A stretch of DNA of 64,000 nt, from the NCBI GenBank assembly GCA_021371855.1, contig JAJFVL010000004.1:1-64000 (forward strand), in the 5' to 3' direction. Below are positions 9,208 to 17,382 of the stretch, piece by piece; position 1 is the stretch's first letter, and the number at the start of each line of letters is the position of its first letter. The notes below the pieces were generated by a model. It was given only the letters and a program-made list of their open reading frames with translations, was not told the DNA's origin and did no database searches. The translations under genes and the position numbers were made by a program. This DNA comes from Bacteroidales bacterium (GTDB taxonomy: Bacteria > Bacteroidota > Bacteroidia > Bacteroidales > VadinHA17).

Positions 9208-9771
9208 ATGAAGACAAAATTGATGTCAATATTTATCCTTGTTCCGGCCGTAATCCTGTCCAATGGTTTTATGGTAAGGGAAAAGGAAGAAAAAATCGAT
9301 TTTTCAAATAATTACTATACAATTCAACGTAACAATTGTTTTTCAGGTTTTATCTCGAACCTTCAGACGATGGAAGCGCTTATCTTTGTTCCTGAGGATA
9401 AGATAGCTGAAGCACAAAAGTCAAATCTTACGCTTAATTCTACCGGACAATCAAAAGCAGCTAACAGGAAACTTGTTAATTTAAGTAATGAGTATGTTCA
9501 GGTATACCCGTCTGGCAATAAGGGTGATGCGTGCAGCAAAGCAATTTCATTAGGTTTTGAAGATCTGGAAATTGTCTGTTTTGTACGAAAAGAAAAAGCG
9601 ATTGAACTGGGAGATCAGGTGCAGATTAAAGGTAATCAGGGTGATTTTTACATTAAGATAAATGGAACCGGTAAAGGAATTGCCTCTAAAGCTGAAGAGC
9701 TCCAGATTAAAATCGGTACTGCCGCTTCCTGGCAGAACTTTGTACCTGTGATGAACCAGACTAACAGGTGA
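9208..9771 (+). CDS. Hypothetical secreted protein
   Basis: This is a 187-residue protein with a hydrophobic N-terminal segment (about residues 4-22) that reads as a signal peptide. The mature part is soluble and beta-rich and contains two cysteines (about residues 43 and 111). No known family is recognised. It starts 45 bases after the cysteine-cluster gene on the same strand, so the two could share a transcript. The start at 9208 is the only ATG before the hydrophobic segment. Confidence 0.6.
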   Translation: MKTKLMSIFILVPAVILSNGFMVREKEEKIDFSNNYYTIQRNNCFSGFISNLQTMEALIFVPEDKIAEAQKSNLTLNSTGQSKAANRKLVNLSNEYVQVYPSGNKGDACSKAISLGFEDLEIVCFVRKEKAIELGDQVQIKGNQGDFYIKINGTGKGIASKAEELQIKIGTAASWQNFVPVMNQTNR

Positions 9772-9914
9772 CCTCTCAATCTGTATTTGTGGTTTATAGA
9801 ACATCAGCCCGGATCTGGCTTCGCCTGGCTCACTTCGGTTGGTTTGTGCTCTATGGCGAAACACCAGATGTGATGTATTTTTATAGAATTTGCATTAACA
9901 AAAGAAAATGAAGT

Positions 9915-10284
9915 GTAAGTTCCCCCTCTTCTGACCGGGATGGTCCCTTTTCACGTTTCTCTCCCGGGTAAGTCTTATAGGTTCCATAGCCTTTTACTAC
10001 CATGTAATCCTTATCTCCGTAAAAAATATTTCCTACGCCGGCACCATCCTCAAGATTAGAGCACCAGTTACGAACTTCAAACTGAATTATTTTTTCTCTT
10101 TTGGATAATTATAGATAGATGTCTGAATTTCAGAGACCTCTTTGCAATAATCAAACAGGAACTTTCCACCCATCGATGTTATTTGCCCGGGAAGAATATC
10201 AACTCCAAGGCCCCACATACACAGGACTGTCTCATGAATTCCCTGATTGCCTACGTCGCCATTTCCGTAATTCCAATGCCAGTG
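9915..10284 (-). pseudogene. Remnant of a Gfo/Idh/MocA-family oxidoreductase
   Basis: Reading leftwards from 10284, the frame gives HWHWNYGNGDVGNQGIHE and MWGLGVDILPGQITSMGGKF. This matches the C-terminal domain of Gfo/Idh/MocA oxidoreductases, which have W-x-Y-G-N-G-D-x-G-N-Q-G-x-H. It meets a TAA at 10087-10089 in a homopolymer A tract. Similarity continues in the next frame: IIQFEVRNWCSNLEDGAGVG, NIFYGDKDYMVVKGYGTYKT, PGEKREKGPSRSEEG. It fades near 9915. Both ends of the gene are missing, so it is non-functional. A TGA at 10285-10287 marks the other edge, where a remnant on the opposite strand begins. Confidence 0.75.
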
Positions 10285-10287
10285 TCA

Positions 10288-10437
10288 GATGTAGATGTTT
10301 TACTCGACAAAGCACCTCAGGATACAATTGAAAAAGAATTAATGGCGAAAATCCCCAGAAGTGAAGTATATATTCATGCCGAACCTCAGGACATTAGCCA
10401 CATTCAAACGGAAGCAGAAGGAACCACGAAGATTTAA
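10288..10437 (+). pseudogene. Possible remnant of a cation diffusion facilitator C-terminus
   Basis: The last about 48 codons of a plus-strand frame read VDVLLDKAPQDTIEKELMAK and IPRSEVYIHAEPQD. The first part resembles the segment after the last membrane helix of CDF metal exporters (L-L-D-x-A-P). The second part resembles the extreme C-terminus (I-P-G-x-x-V-x-I-H-x-x-P). The intervening cytosolic domain is missing, so this would be an internally deleted scrap. The match is short and made by eye. The frame's 5' part (10183-10287) is only the antisense of the oxidoreductase remnant. Confidence 0.3.
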
Positions 10438-10580
10438 CTCCGGGTATTAAGGATCAGTTTATTACGGCGAAATAGGGTCAGGATCGGTGGTTATTCCAAT
10501 TTTGTATTAATTTTTGTAAATATAAAGTTGTCTCAGATTAATTCGGCAGCAGCCTTACCCAAAAATTATTCAATCAAATG

Positions 10581-11912
10581 TTAATTGTCCTTTTTCTCAG
10601 CTGTTTCGGATAATGCCGCCTTTTTGAAAAGTTCAAGATTGCTTGCGAGTTTCATTACAATAGCCAGCAACAGGAACAGGCCAATATTACCAGCAAGGTA
10701 AGCATAATCCTTCAGAGTCAATAGAACGAAAATAAATGAGTATAAAATCACCAGCATACCAAATACAATCCAGGCTGTCTTTTTTTCCCTGAAAAGAGTG
10801 CCAGTAAAAACAGAGATCATCAAAATTGTTGCAATGGATGAAATCAGATAGGCTACATTAAAACCTACCTGCTCACTGAGAGAATTCAGAAGTGAGAAAA
10901 AGAGGACAAGCCCCAGCGAGACAAGGAAATAGTGAAAAATATGAATTATTTCCTTCCTTGTGATTTCAAGAAAAATCAGGACAAGAAATGAGAGGGCGAT
11001 GAAAAGTATTCCGTAACGGGAACTTCTCCAGGATTTCTGGTAATGATCAACTGGTTGAAAAAGATCCAGACCAAATGAACTTTCAAGCGGATGAAATGCA
11101 CTTCCAATCCAGTTCTGAGGAAAATTCCTGTTCAGGTGGGTCACTTCCCAGTCTGCAGTAAATCCTGTTTCATCTACACTCCTTTTTACCGGCAGGAAGC
11201 TCCCGTTAAAGCTTGGAGAGGTCCATTCTGATTGAAGATGAGCAGAGGTTGACTTTCCAATGGGAGTCAATAGCAATCCTTCAGAACCTGACAGGTTGAT
11301 GCTCATGTCTAAACTGACCTTGTTGCCAGGAATGAGAACAGGACTAATAAATGAAATACCAGACTGAAAAATATCATTGTCCCTGACTCCGGGTTCTGCT
11401 TCCAGTTCTGTCGAATCAGTTTTCAGAATGATTTTGCCCTTAAGACCCCTGTTATCTGAGATACCTACAGTATAATATGCCTCGTTCCATAAAACTTCAT
11501 AATTTTTTAAGACATTTTCTTCAGGGATAATAAAATATCCTTTGATTTTCAATTCAGAATCATAGACAACCGACTGATAAATACCCCTGTATCTTATTTC
11601 CGGTTTGATTATTCCGGTTATATTAAGATTTTCGGGCAGAATATGCCATATTCCGGTTATTGCTTTCTCATCTTTTTCTGCCGGGATTGTACGCACGGGA
11701 ATATTTATCACGGGGCCTGCAAAGCATTGTTTTGAAGCCCATTGTTCTGATATTTCTTTTTTAACCTTTTCACCATTCGATTGCCTTTCCAGGATAATTT
11801 GTTTGATCATCTCGAGAGGGATAAGAAAGAACAGTCCGAGAATTGCCAGCAATGCAAGCTTTATTGTCAGTGATTGCTGCCATTTGTTCTGGTTAGTGAT
11901 TTCAATTTTCAT
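10581..11912 (-). CDS. creD: Cell envelope integrity protein CreD
   Basis: This is a 443-residue inner-membrane protein matching CreD. It has an N-terminal cytosolic stretch and first helix (LALLAILGLFFLIPLEMIKQ), a large periplasmic domain beginning ASKQCFAGPVINIPV, and a block of five or six helices in the C-terminal 170 residues. A hydrophilic tail ends in SETAEKKDN. CreD overproduction is linked to envelope stress and colicin tolerance in Enterobacteria, but its biochemical role is unknown. Its upstream region carries a palindrome nearly identical to the one before the neighbouring membrane-protein/HTH operon, which suggests shared control by that regulator. Length and topology are normal for the family. 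Confidence 0.9.
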   Translation of the reverse strand: MKIEITNQNKWQQSLTIKLALLAILGLFFLIPLEMIKQIILERQSNGEKVKKEISEQWASKQCFAGPVINIPVRTIPAEKDEKAITGIWHILPENLNITGIIKPEIRYRGIYQSVVYDSELKIKGYFIIPEENVLKNYEVLWNEAYYTVGISDNRGLKGKIILKTDSTELEAEPGVRDNDIFQSGISFISPVLIPGNKVSLDMSINLSGSEGLLLTPIGKSTSAHLQSEWTSPSFNGSFLPVKRSVDETGFTADWEVTHLNRNFPQNWIGSAFHPLESSFGLDLFQPVDHYQKSWRSSRYGILFIALSFLVLIFLEITRKEIIHIFHYFLVSLGLVLFFSLLNSLSEQVGFNVAYLISSIATILMISVFTGTLFREKKTAWIVFGMLVILYSFIFVLLTLKDYAYLAGNIGLFLLLAIVMKLASNLELFKKAALSETAEKKDN

Positions 11913-12024
11913 CCGTAAATTATTTTTAGTTTATGGTTGGATGGAACCTCCATGTTTTGAAAGATTATTTTAATTCTTGTTTATGTTTTGGAAAACATGG
12001 AGGTCTCATACTATTATTTATTTT

Positions 12025-12049
12025 TAAAAGAGCTTTGAAATACAAAGTA
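12025..12049 (-). promoter_or_regulatory. Promoter/operator element upstream of creD
   Basis: On the minus strand this contains CTTTG-TATTT-CAAAG, an inverted repeat preceded by ATACTTTG, which is close to the Bacteroidota -7 box TAnnTTTG. Twenty-four of 25 positions are identical to the element at 12997-13021. It lies about 115 bases before the creD start. Confidence 0.55.
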
Positions 12050-12063
12050 TAGATACAAAAAAA

Positions 12064-12360
12064 TTATTGTTCCTTTATCAGGTTTTCAAGAGCTTTTAAA
12101 TGCTGCCTGAATTCGGCGATTCCAGTTTCAGTTGCTGAGTAGCTTGTATTTGGTTTACGGCCGATGAATTGTTTATTAACCTTTATCATCCCCTTTTCCT
12201 CCAAAGCTTTCAGATGACTGGCAAGATTCCCGTCAGTTACATCCAGAGTCTCTTTCAGGCTGTTAAAATCATAGGATTCGTTTACCATCAGGACTGACAT
12301 TATCCCCAATCTTACCCTGCTTTCAAAAACCTTGTTTATATTCGAAATAAGATCTTTCAT
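12064..12360 (-). CDS. Winged-helix transcriptional regulator (HTH_34 type)
   Basis: This is a 98-residue protein fitting the small winged-helix family HTH_34. It has an N-terminal helix ISNINKVFESRVRLGIMSVL, a recognition helix in VTDGNLASHLKALEEKGMI, and a wing with KQFIGRKPNTSYSATETG. Such proteins resemble MarR/ArsR regulators and are commonly coupled to a membrane-protein gene. Its start overlaps the stop of the upstream gene (12357-12360, ATGA), so translation is coupled. Likely targets are its own operon and creD, because both carry the same palindrome upstream. The target and ligand are inferences. Confidence 0.85.
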   Translation of the reverse strand: MKDLISNINKVFESRVRLGIMSVLMVNESYDFNSLKETLDVTDGNLASHLKALEEKGMIKVNKQFIGRKPNTSYSATETGIAEFRQHLKALENLIKEQ

Positions 12361-12992
12361 GCCTCGTATTTTCTGTACATTGCCAGCCCGTAGATAATAT
12401 GAAGGACACCAAAACCGAATATCCAGAATATGATGCCCCAGCCCGGAACAAAGGCTGATGCAAGACCAGTAATTATTTCGAGTATACCGAGGTAAAAAAT
12501 CTCACCAAAAGTGAACTTGCCTGCATTTACCAGCGCCAGACCGTAAAAAATGAGAAAACCCGGAACTATCAGTTGTATATGGTTCTGAAGCAGGAGTATA
12601 AAAACAAACACACCTCCGGTAACCAATGGAATAAGAAGGCTTATAAGCAGCCTTTTGGAAATGGGAGTCCAGAAATTCTTTCCATCCCTCTTTGCCTTTT
12701 TTATTGAAAAATGGAAAGAGAAGAGCACGGAAAGCACTAGCACTAAAGCAGCATCTGCAATAAGTTGCCATCTGAGAGAGAAAGTCTCTTCTGCCGAAAG
12801 GTTTCTGAGATATTCATTATAGTGAATACTTCCATTATCAAGAATAAAAAAATATGCAACAAGAGCTCCGGCTATTGCTGTAATACCTGCAAATACTCCT
12901 GAAAGGCCACTAAGAGAAAGAAATCTGGAAGATTCTTCCATGATTTTCCTTATTGCCTTTATGTCATCGATAGATTTTGTATCATTTTTCAT
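12357..12992 (-). CDS. Six-helix integral membrane protein, operon partner of the HTH regulator
   Basis: The protein has 211 residues if it starts at the ATG at 12992 (MKNDTKSIDDIKAIRKIMEE). The longer frame would begin inside the promoter palindrome and is less likely. A cytosolic N-terminal helix is followed by about six hydrophobic segments. These include FAGITAIAGALVAYFFI, LIADAALVLVLSVLFSFHF and LLISLLIPLVTGGVFVFILL. No catalytic motif is visible. Its stop overlaps the regulator's ATG. Function unknown. It is probably membrane-stress related, given the shared control with creD. Confidence 0.75.
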   Translation of the reverse strand: MKNDTKSIDDIKAIRKIMEESSRFLSLSGLSGVFAGITAIAGALVAYFFILDNGSIHYNEYLRNLSAEETFSLRWQLIADAALVLVLSVLFSFHFSIKKAKRDGKNFWTPISKRLLISLLIPLVTGGVFVFILLLQNHIQLIVPGFLIFYGLALVNAGKFTFGEIFYLGILEIITGLASAFVPGWGIIFWIFGFGVLHIIYGLAMYRKYEA

Positions 12993-12996
12993 GTCA

Positions 12997-13021
12997 TAAA
13001 AGAACTTTGAAATACAAAGTA
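12997..13021 (-). promoter_or_regulatory. Promoter/operator element upstream of the membrane-protein/HTH operon
   Basis: This is the second copy of the palindrome CTTTG-TATTT-CAAAG, here preceded by TTACTTTG. It sits directly before the chosen ATG at 12992, so a repressor bound here would block the transcript. It differs from the creD copy at one of 25 positions. Confidence 0.55.
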
Positions 13022-13132
13022 AAATATAAATTTTATCCCCTCCAATTTTTTTAACTGATATTTCCAATATAAAGTAAAAAATCTTCAGGTTACTCTATGC
13101 AAATGCCGGGCGGATAGATAACATTTTTGAAA

Positions 13133-13160
13133 GGATTGCCCTGAAAGACAGGGACAATCC
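13133..13160 (-). terminator. Hairpin after the methyltransferase gene
   Basis: GGATTGTCCCTG and CAGGGCAATCC form an 11-bp stem with one bulged base on the minus strand. It is followed by TTTC, so the T tract is weak. It lies 15 bases after the methyltransferase stop. Confidence 0.5.
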
Positions 13161-13175
13161 TTCTTCATTAATTAT

Positions 13176-13949
13176 TTATATTTTCTTCCCGACATAGAAT
13201 ACATAGCCGTAATACTCTTTATACTTGTAATATAATTGAGTTTCATGTTTTTCGCTTGCTATGAATTCTTCAGCAGTTTTATTTCCAGCATATTTCTTAA
13301 GGAAGGCTTCCTGTGCCGCAACTTGTGGAGTATAGAAATGTTCTGTCCAGCAGTTTTCAGGCAGGATAAAGGTCGCAACGGGAATATATCCGGCTTTTTG
13401 CATCTGGGCGACCTTGTTTGGAATAGTATCTATTTCAGGATAAGCATCATGCCAAAACTCATCGATTTCGGCAGGCCGTTCTATGGTAAACCACGATGCT
13501 TCTGAAACGGCAACATAGCCTCCTGTTTTCAGGAATTTCCGCCACTCGTTCAAGCCCCGCTCAAAACCGATATTATAGATTGCTCCTTCTGACCAGATCA
13601 GGTCTAATTCTTCATTCTTAAAAGGAAGGTTATCCATAGAACCGACGAGACCTTTTAGTCTATCCTGAAGATTCTGTTTACGGGCATTAAAGTTGAACAG
13701 GTCTATAAAAGCGGGAAACAAGTCGATACCCGTAATTTGTCCCGGCGCATGCTGTGCCAGCACCATTGTCTGACCGCCTGTTCCGCAACCTATGTCGGCA
13801 ATAGAGGATTCGCTGGTAAGATTATCGATAAAGCTCAATGCTTTAATGGTTACTTCGGGGCTACCGGGCCCTTGCCGTTCCAGGATTGAAAAATATTCGC
13901 AGATCAAATTGAAGTCGAATTCGTGAATTGATTTATTTTCGTTACTCAT
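13176..13949 (-). CDS. Class I SAM-dependent methyltransferase
   Basis: This is a 257-residue cytosolic protein when started at the ATG at 13949 ([14 protein letters not shown]). The upstream extension of 35 residues is hydrophobic and unlike the family, so the longer start is not used. Motif I is [13 protein letters not shown], followed by [17 protein letters not shown] (acidic end of strand 2) and [15 protein letters not shown] (motif post-I/II). This is a generic Rossmann-fold methyltransferase of the Methyltransf_11/25 type. The substrate is unknown. No neighbours share its strand closely, and the hairpin downstream ends the transcript. Confidence 0.85.
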   Translation of the reverse strand: MSNENKSIHEFDFNLICEYFSILERQGPGSPEVTIKALSFIDNLTSESSIADIGCGTGGQTMVLAQHAPGQITGIDLFPAFIDLFNFNARKQNLQDRLKGLVGSMDNLPFKNEELDLIWSEGAIYNIGFERGLNEWRKFLKTGGYVAVSEASWFTIERPAEIDEFWHDAYPEIDTIPNKVAQMQKAGYIPVATFILPENCWTEHFYTPQVAAQEAFLKKYAGNKTAEEFIASEKHETQLYYKYKEYYGYVFYVGKKI

Positions 13950-14325
13950 GATATTTAAATTTATATTGTTGAAACCATGACATAAAAATACAATATATCC
14001 TTTGCCAGGTCTCATGCTGCTTTTAATATATATACATGAAAACAACTCCGACAAGAATATGTCTGAGTTTAATTAAGGGATAACCTTGGGCAGAATACCA
14101 AAGGTTATTTACTTCACCAAATCCGTTTTAAATTTAAACATCCAAAGTTTTTAGATTGTACAAATGTAGGGATTTTTTTTAATAGTGCTGATTATTAGCT
14201 CCAAAGAATGAATTTTATGCATATTCAAGATAGATGCATAATATTTATACTCTGGCAGAGACATACGAATCTTCCTTTGAAGATGGATTAGCATTCGTTG
14301 CATCAAGGACTAATTGGCTTTTCTT

Positions 14326-14445
14326 CAAAATCCGTCCTTCTTGGGCCACTTCAAAATCAGGTCTGAAAACAGAAAACATACATATAGAAACAGCAAGGAT
14401 TCAACCCCGGATTTTGGTGATTAATTTAAACGGTTAGCTATGGTC
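14326..14445. repeat. Intergenic repeat, copy 1 of 3
   Basis: It begins AAAATCCGTCCTTCTTGGGC and ends with GGTGATT then TTAGCTATGGTC. It aligns over its whole length with copy 3 (19333-19452) and over its first about 95 bases with copy 2 (15694-15790). It lies in the 550-base gap between the methyltransferase and pirin genes, which holds no supported gene. Confidence 0.8.
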
Positions 14446-14501
14446 TGGGAAATTCACCTTTACAAATAAAAATATAACCATCAGATAAACACAGAAGATT
14501 T

Positions 14502-15386
14502 TTATAATTCCTGTGGCTTGTCGTGTTTTATGAATGTTTTATTATCTAGCTCCCTAAATGCTTCATTCAATTCTTCTTCGGTGTTCATAACAATTGGGCC
14601 TCCCCATGCGACAGGTTCCTGAAGTGGCTTAGCGGCTAAAAGAAAAAATCTGGCTCCTTCAGTCCCTGCTTTGACCTGGACCTCATCAAAGTCAGAGCTG
14701 CTTCCAGATGAAGCTGCCAATAAAATTGCACAGGCTTTTTCTTCAAATTTTGCCAATGTATCATCGGCAGCCAAAGTTCCTTCAATCAGATAGAGAAACA
14801 GGGTCTGATCATTGGGAGTTTCCTTATAATTCCAGACACTATCAGGTTCTAAGGTAACATCCAAATACCGGACTTTCAAATATTCACCTTTGACAGCCCC
14901 GGGATTTTGATTGTAGCTGCCTGACAGGACCCTTACAGTTGAGTTTCCTTCCCGAACTACTGAAACATCCTGTTGTTTAATATCACGATAGGCGGGGCGT
15001 GTCATTTTGTCCTTTTTTGGAAGGTTGACCCATAGCTGACAACCTAACATTCTTTCTGTAGCCTTAGGCATTTCCTGATGAATAATACCTGATCCTGCAG
15101 TCATCCATTGACATTGAAGATCCCCGATAACTCCTCTGTTCCCCAAACTGTCACCATGTTCAATTTCTCCACTTAACAAATAGGTGACTGTCTCAATGCC
15201 ACGGTGAGGATGCCAGGGGAATCCTTTTATATAATCCTGAGGATTTGAAGAATCAAATCCATCCAGCATTAAAAAAGGATCAAAATCCTTAACTGTTTTT
15301 AAGCCTAAGACCCTTCGCAAATGAACGCCAGCTCCATCAACAGCGTGCTGTCCTCTTACTACCTGTGTTAATTTCCTTTTAGACAT
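14502..15386 (-). CDS. Pirin family protein
   Basis: This 294-residue cytosolic protein has the bicupin pirin fold. The N-terminal cupin carries the metal site, GFPWHPHRGIETVTYLLSGE with His59 and His61, and further ligands in SGIIHQEMP (His about 103 and the Glu after it). The C-terminal cupin begins near residue 175 and lacks metal ligands, as usual. Bacterial pirins include quercetin dioxygenase-type enzymes and regulators of pyruvate metabolism, so a specific role cannot be assigned. It is flanked on both sides by copies of the intergenic repeat and has no operon partner. Confidence 0.9.
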   Translation of the reverse strand: MSKRKLTQVVRGQHAVDGAGVHLRRVLGLKTVKDFDPFLMLDGFDSSNPQDYIKGFPWHPHRGIETVTYLLSGEIEHGDSLGNRGVIGDLQCQWMTAGSGIIHQEMPKATERMLGCQLWVNLPKKDKMTRPAYRDIKQQDVSVVREGNSTVRVLSGSYNQNPGAVKGEYLKVRYLDVTLEPDSVWNYKETPNDQTLFLYLIEGTLAADDTLAKFEEKACAILLAASSGSSSDFDEVQVKAGTEGARFFLLAAKPLQEPVAWGGPIVMNTEEELNEAFRELDNKTFIKHDKPQEL

Positions 15387-15693
15387 AAACTCTCCTTTTG
15401 CAATGACCTGCTATTTTACAAAATGATTGTTGTGCAATATTTTGTTTTTTACCTCGGTTGATCTTTTCAAAGTTACAAATCAAAAATACAATAATTGGCT
15501 TAACTGCTTCCATACTTTTTGTTGCTTCCCCAGTATACAGTTCCTTCAAAACAGAAATCTTAGTTAAATATTAAACAAATCTGGTCGGAGAAAGTTTAGG
15601 GTCAAATTGAAAGGTTTTCTTTCAAAACCTGACACCAACCTGGTACCAACAATAAAACGCCTTCTATATGTTTTTTAACTGTCTGAATTTCTT

Positions 15694-15790
15694 TAAAATC
15701 CGTCCTTCTTTGACCACTTCAGGAAAAGGTCTGACAACACAAAAAATTCACTAAAAACAGAAAGGTTTTAAGTCTGAATTTTGATTGAAT
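15694..15790. repeat. Intergenic repeat, copy 2 of 3 (3' end diverged)
   Basis: It begins AAAATCCGTCCTTCTTTGAC and continues through CACTTC, AAAGGTCTGA, AAAAACAGAAAGGTTTTAA and TCTGAATTTTGAT. It follows copies 1 and 3 up to that point and then diverges. The 15387-15951 gap contains no other recognised element. Confidence 0.7.
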
Positions 15791-15951
15791 GTATTACAAC
15801 CGCATTAAAGTTCGTCAGATGTAGTGTATATTAATTATGTAGCGAAAAATAAATTTGACTTTGGCTTTTTACTGGTCAAATATGGTATATTTAGAAAGTA
15901 CATAAGCAAATTGTACACAATAGTGTTACGACCACCACGAAAGAATAGAAT

Positions 15952-16352
15952 ATGATAAGGTTTATTATTACAGCAATTCTAACCGGACTACTCTTTGGAA
16001 TTTTGGATGGTTTAATCAACGGAAATCCATTTGCAACAAAATTTTTAGAATGCTATAAACCAATCCAAAGCAGAGCATTAACATGCCAGCAGGGATAATT
16101 ATAGATTTGGTTTATGGATTTGCGATAAGTGGATTATTTTTACTGCTATTTCCTGTTTTACCTACTGAATTTGGGATAATAAAGGGAATAACTTTGGGAG
16201 TTGGAATGTGGTTTTTTAGAGTATTGATGAATGTTATTTCCAGTTGGATGATGTTCAATGTTCCTGGTAAGACGCTTGTCTATCTTCTGCTGACAGGTTT
16301 AGTAGAAATGATACTCTTAGGATTCCTTAACGGGGTGATGCTGAAAAGATAA
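15952..16352 (+). pseudogene. Small membrane-protein gene split by a frameshift
   Basis: A 48-codon frame (15952-16098: MIRFIITAILTGLLFGILDG ... NPFATKFLECYKPIQSRAL) overlaps a second frame at 16083-16352 (MPAGIIIDLVYGFAISGLFL ... LGFLNGVMLKR). Read as one protein of about 134 residues with four hydrophobic helices, they make a continuous small membrane protein. The natural join is '...SRAL-N-MPAGI'. This needs one extra A in the TTAACATG tract near 16078-16082. The gene therefore appears inactivated by a one-base deletion, or the assembly has an error there. The function of the family is unknown. Confidence 0.65.
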
Positions 16353-16539
16353 AATATTATGTGTATAAAAGGTTGACAAACGTTATTGCCTTCGGATCTC
16401 CGCACCATCCAATTTCAGATATTGCAGTAGCTTACTATGTGGTGAGATAAAATGGATTTTTGTTTTTATATGTTGTAACTTTCTATGAAATGATTTATTT
16501 ACAGTTACTTCGTTATATTCTCTCTAAAATCCCAAAGAA

Positions 16540-17040
16540 ATGAAAAGACTCTTATTAGTTTTATTCATAGTATCAATAGTATTTACTTCTTGCCAAACAA
16601 AAACCAAAGTAATGCCTGCTGATTTGACTGCGGCAAAAGTTGCAGTAACAAAAGTTTTAGATACACATTGGTCTGCAGTGAAAGCGAAAGATGCTAATGC
16701 TGTGATGGCTTTATTAACAGATGATGTCCTTTCCTGCGGAAGTGATTCAAAAGAATTTTGGAGTAAGACAGATATGTCCAATACTATTAAACAAATGTTT
16801 GCCAATACTTCATTAAAGATAGATATCACAATCGATAAACGTGTTATACGAATTGCAAAAGATGGTAATTCAGCCATTGCTCTGGAGCAAATGTTTATGA
16901 AATCTTACTGTAAGAAGATACCAGTTCGTAACATTTATCATCTTGTAAAAGTCAATGATATCTGGCAATTTGATTTTACGAGTGTAAGTTTTATCCCAAA
17001 CAATGAAGATATTGAAAAACTTAATAAGGCATTGGAGTAG
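16540..17040 (+). CDS. NTF2/SnoaL-like lipoprotein
   Basis: This is a 166-residue lipoprotein. The signal peptide MKRLLLVLFIVSIVFTSC ends in a lipobox with Cys18. The mature domain begins near KVAVTKVLDTHWSAVKAKDA and continues with VMALLTDDVLSCGSDSKEFW, the usual start of a SnoaL/NTF2-like (DUF4440-like) cone-shaped fold. No catalytic set is evident, and such periplasmic copies are often ligand binders. A strong terminator follows the stop. It stands alone in the accessory-looking region. Confidence 0.8.
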   Translation: MKRLLLVLFIVSIVFTSCQTKTKVMPADLTAAKVAVTKVLDTHWSAVKAKDANAVMALLTDDVLSCGSDSKEFWSKTDMSNTIKQMFANTSLKIDITIDKRVIRIAKDGNSAIALEQMFMKSYCKKIPVRNIYHLVKVNDIWQFDFTSVSFIPNNEDIEKLNKALE

Positions 17041-17084
17041 AATTATTTTTCGTTCTTATCAAGATAACTTCTCTTTTGAATCAG

Positions 17085-17112
17085 ATACCCTGTAAAATAA
17101 ATTTCAGGGTAT
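17085..17112 (+). terminator. Intrinsic terminator after the NTF2-like lipoprotein gene
   Basis: ATACCCTG and CAGGGTAT form a perfect 8-bp stem around an A/T-rich loop, followed by TCTTTTTAAT. It lies 45 bases past the stop codon. Confidence 0.8.
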
Positions 17113-17181
17113 TCTTTTTAATAAACATTTGATAGAATGGTGCTTGAGTATTCATTTTCGTCCAAAACCTGGCACCAAATA

Positions 17182-17218
17182 AAAAACCACTCACAAGAAA
17201 ATCATGTGAGTAGTTTTT
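17182..17218. terminator. Symmetric hairpin between converging genes
   Basis: AAAAACCACTCACA and TGTGAGTAGTTTTT pair over 14 positions with one mismatch. The A and T runs on the two flanks would let it terminate on either strand, including the leftward beta-helix gene at 17383-19035. Confidence 0.65.
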
Positions 17219-17382
17219 CTTGTGAGCTCCCCTGACGGTTGAAAGTATCAACATTTTTCAATGATGCGTCGGAGGGATACACCACTAAACCTTTACCGTT
17301 TTATAGAATATGGTGCATTCATTCAGTTCCCCGGCAGGGAAGGTCACTTTTCCGGTAAAAGCCGCTCCCAAAGCAGCGCCTG

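Noticed and set aside
10119..10331. 70-codon plus-strand frame in the remnant region
   Set aside because: It is antisense to the better-supported oxidoreductase remnant and has no similarity itself.
14234..14437. 67-codon plus-strand frame
   Set aside because: Its second half lies inside repeat copy 1 and it lacks a family match or ribosome site.
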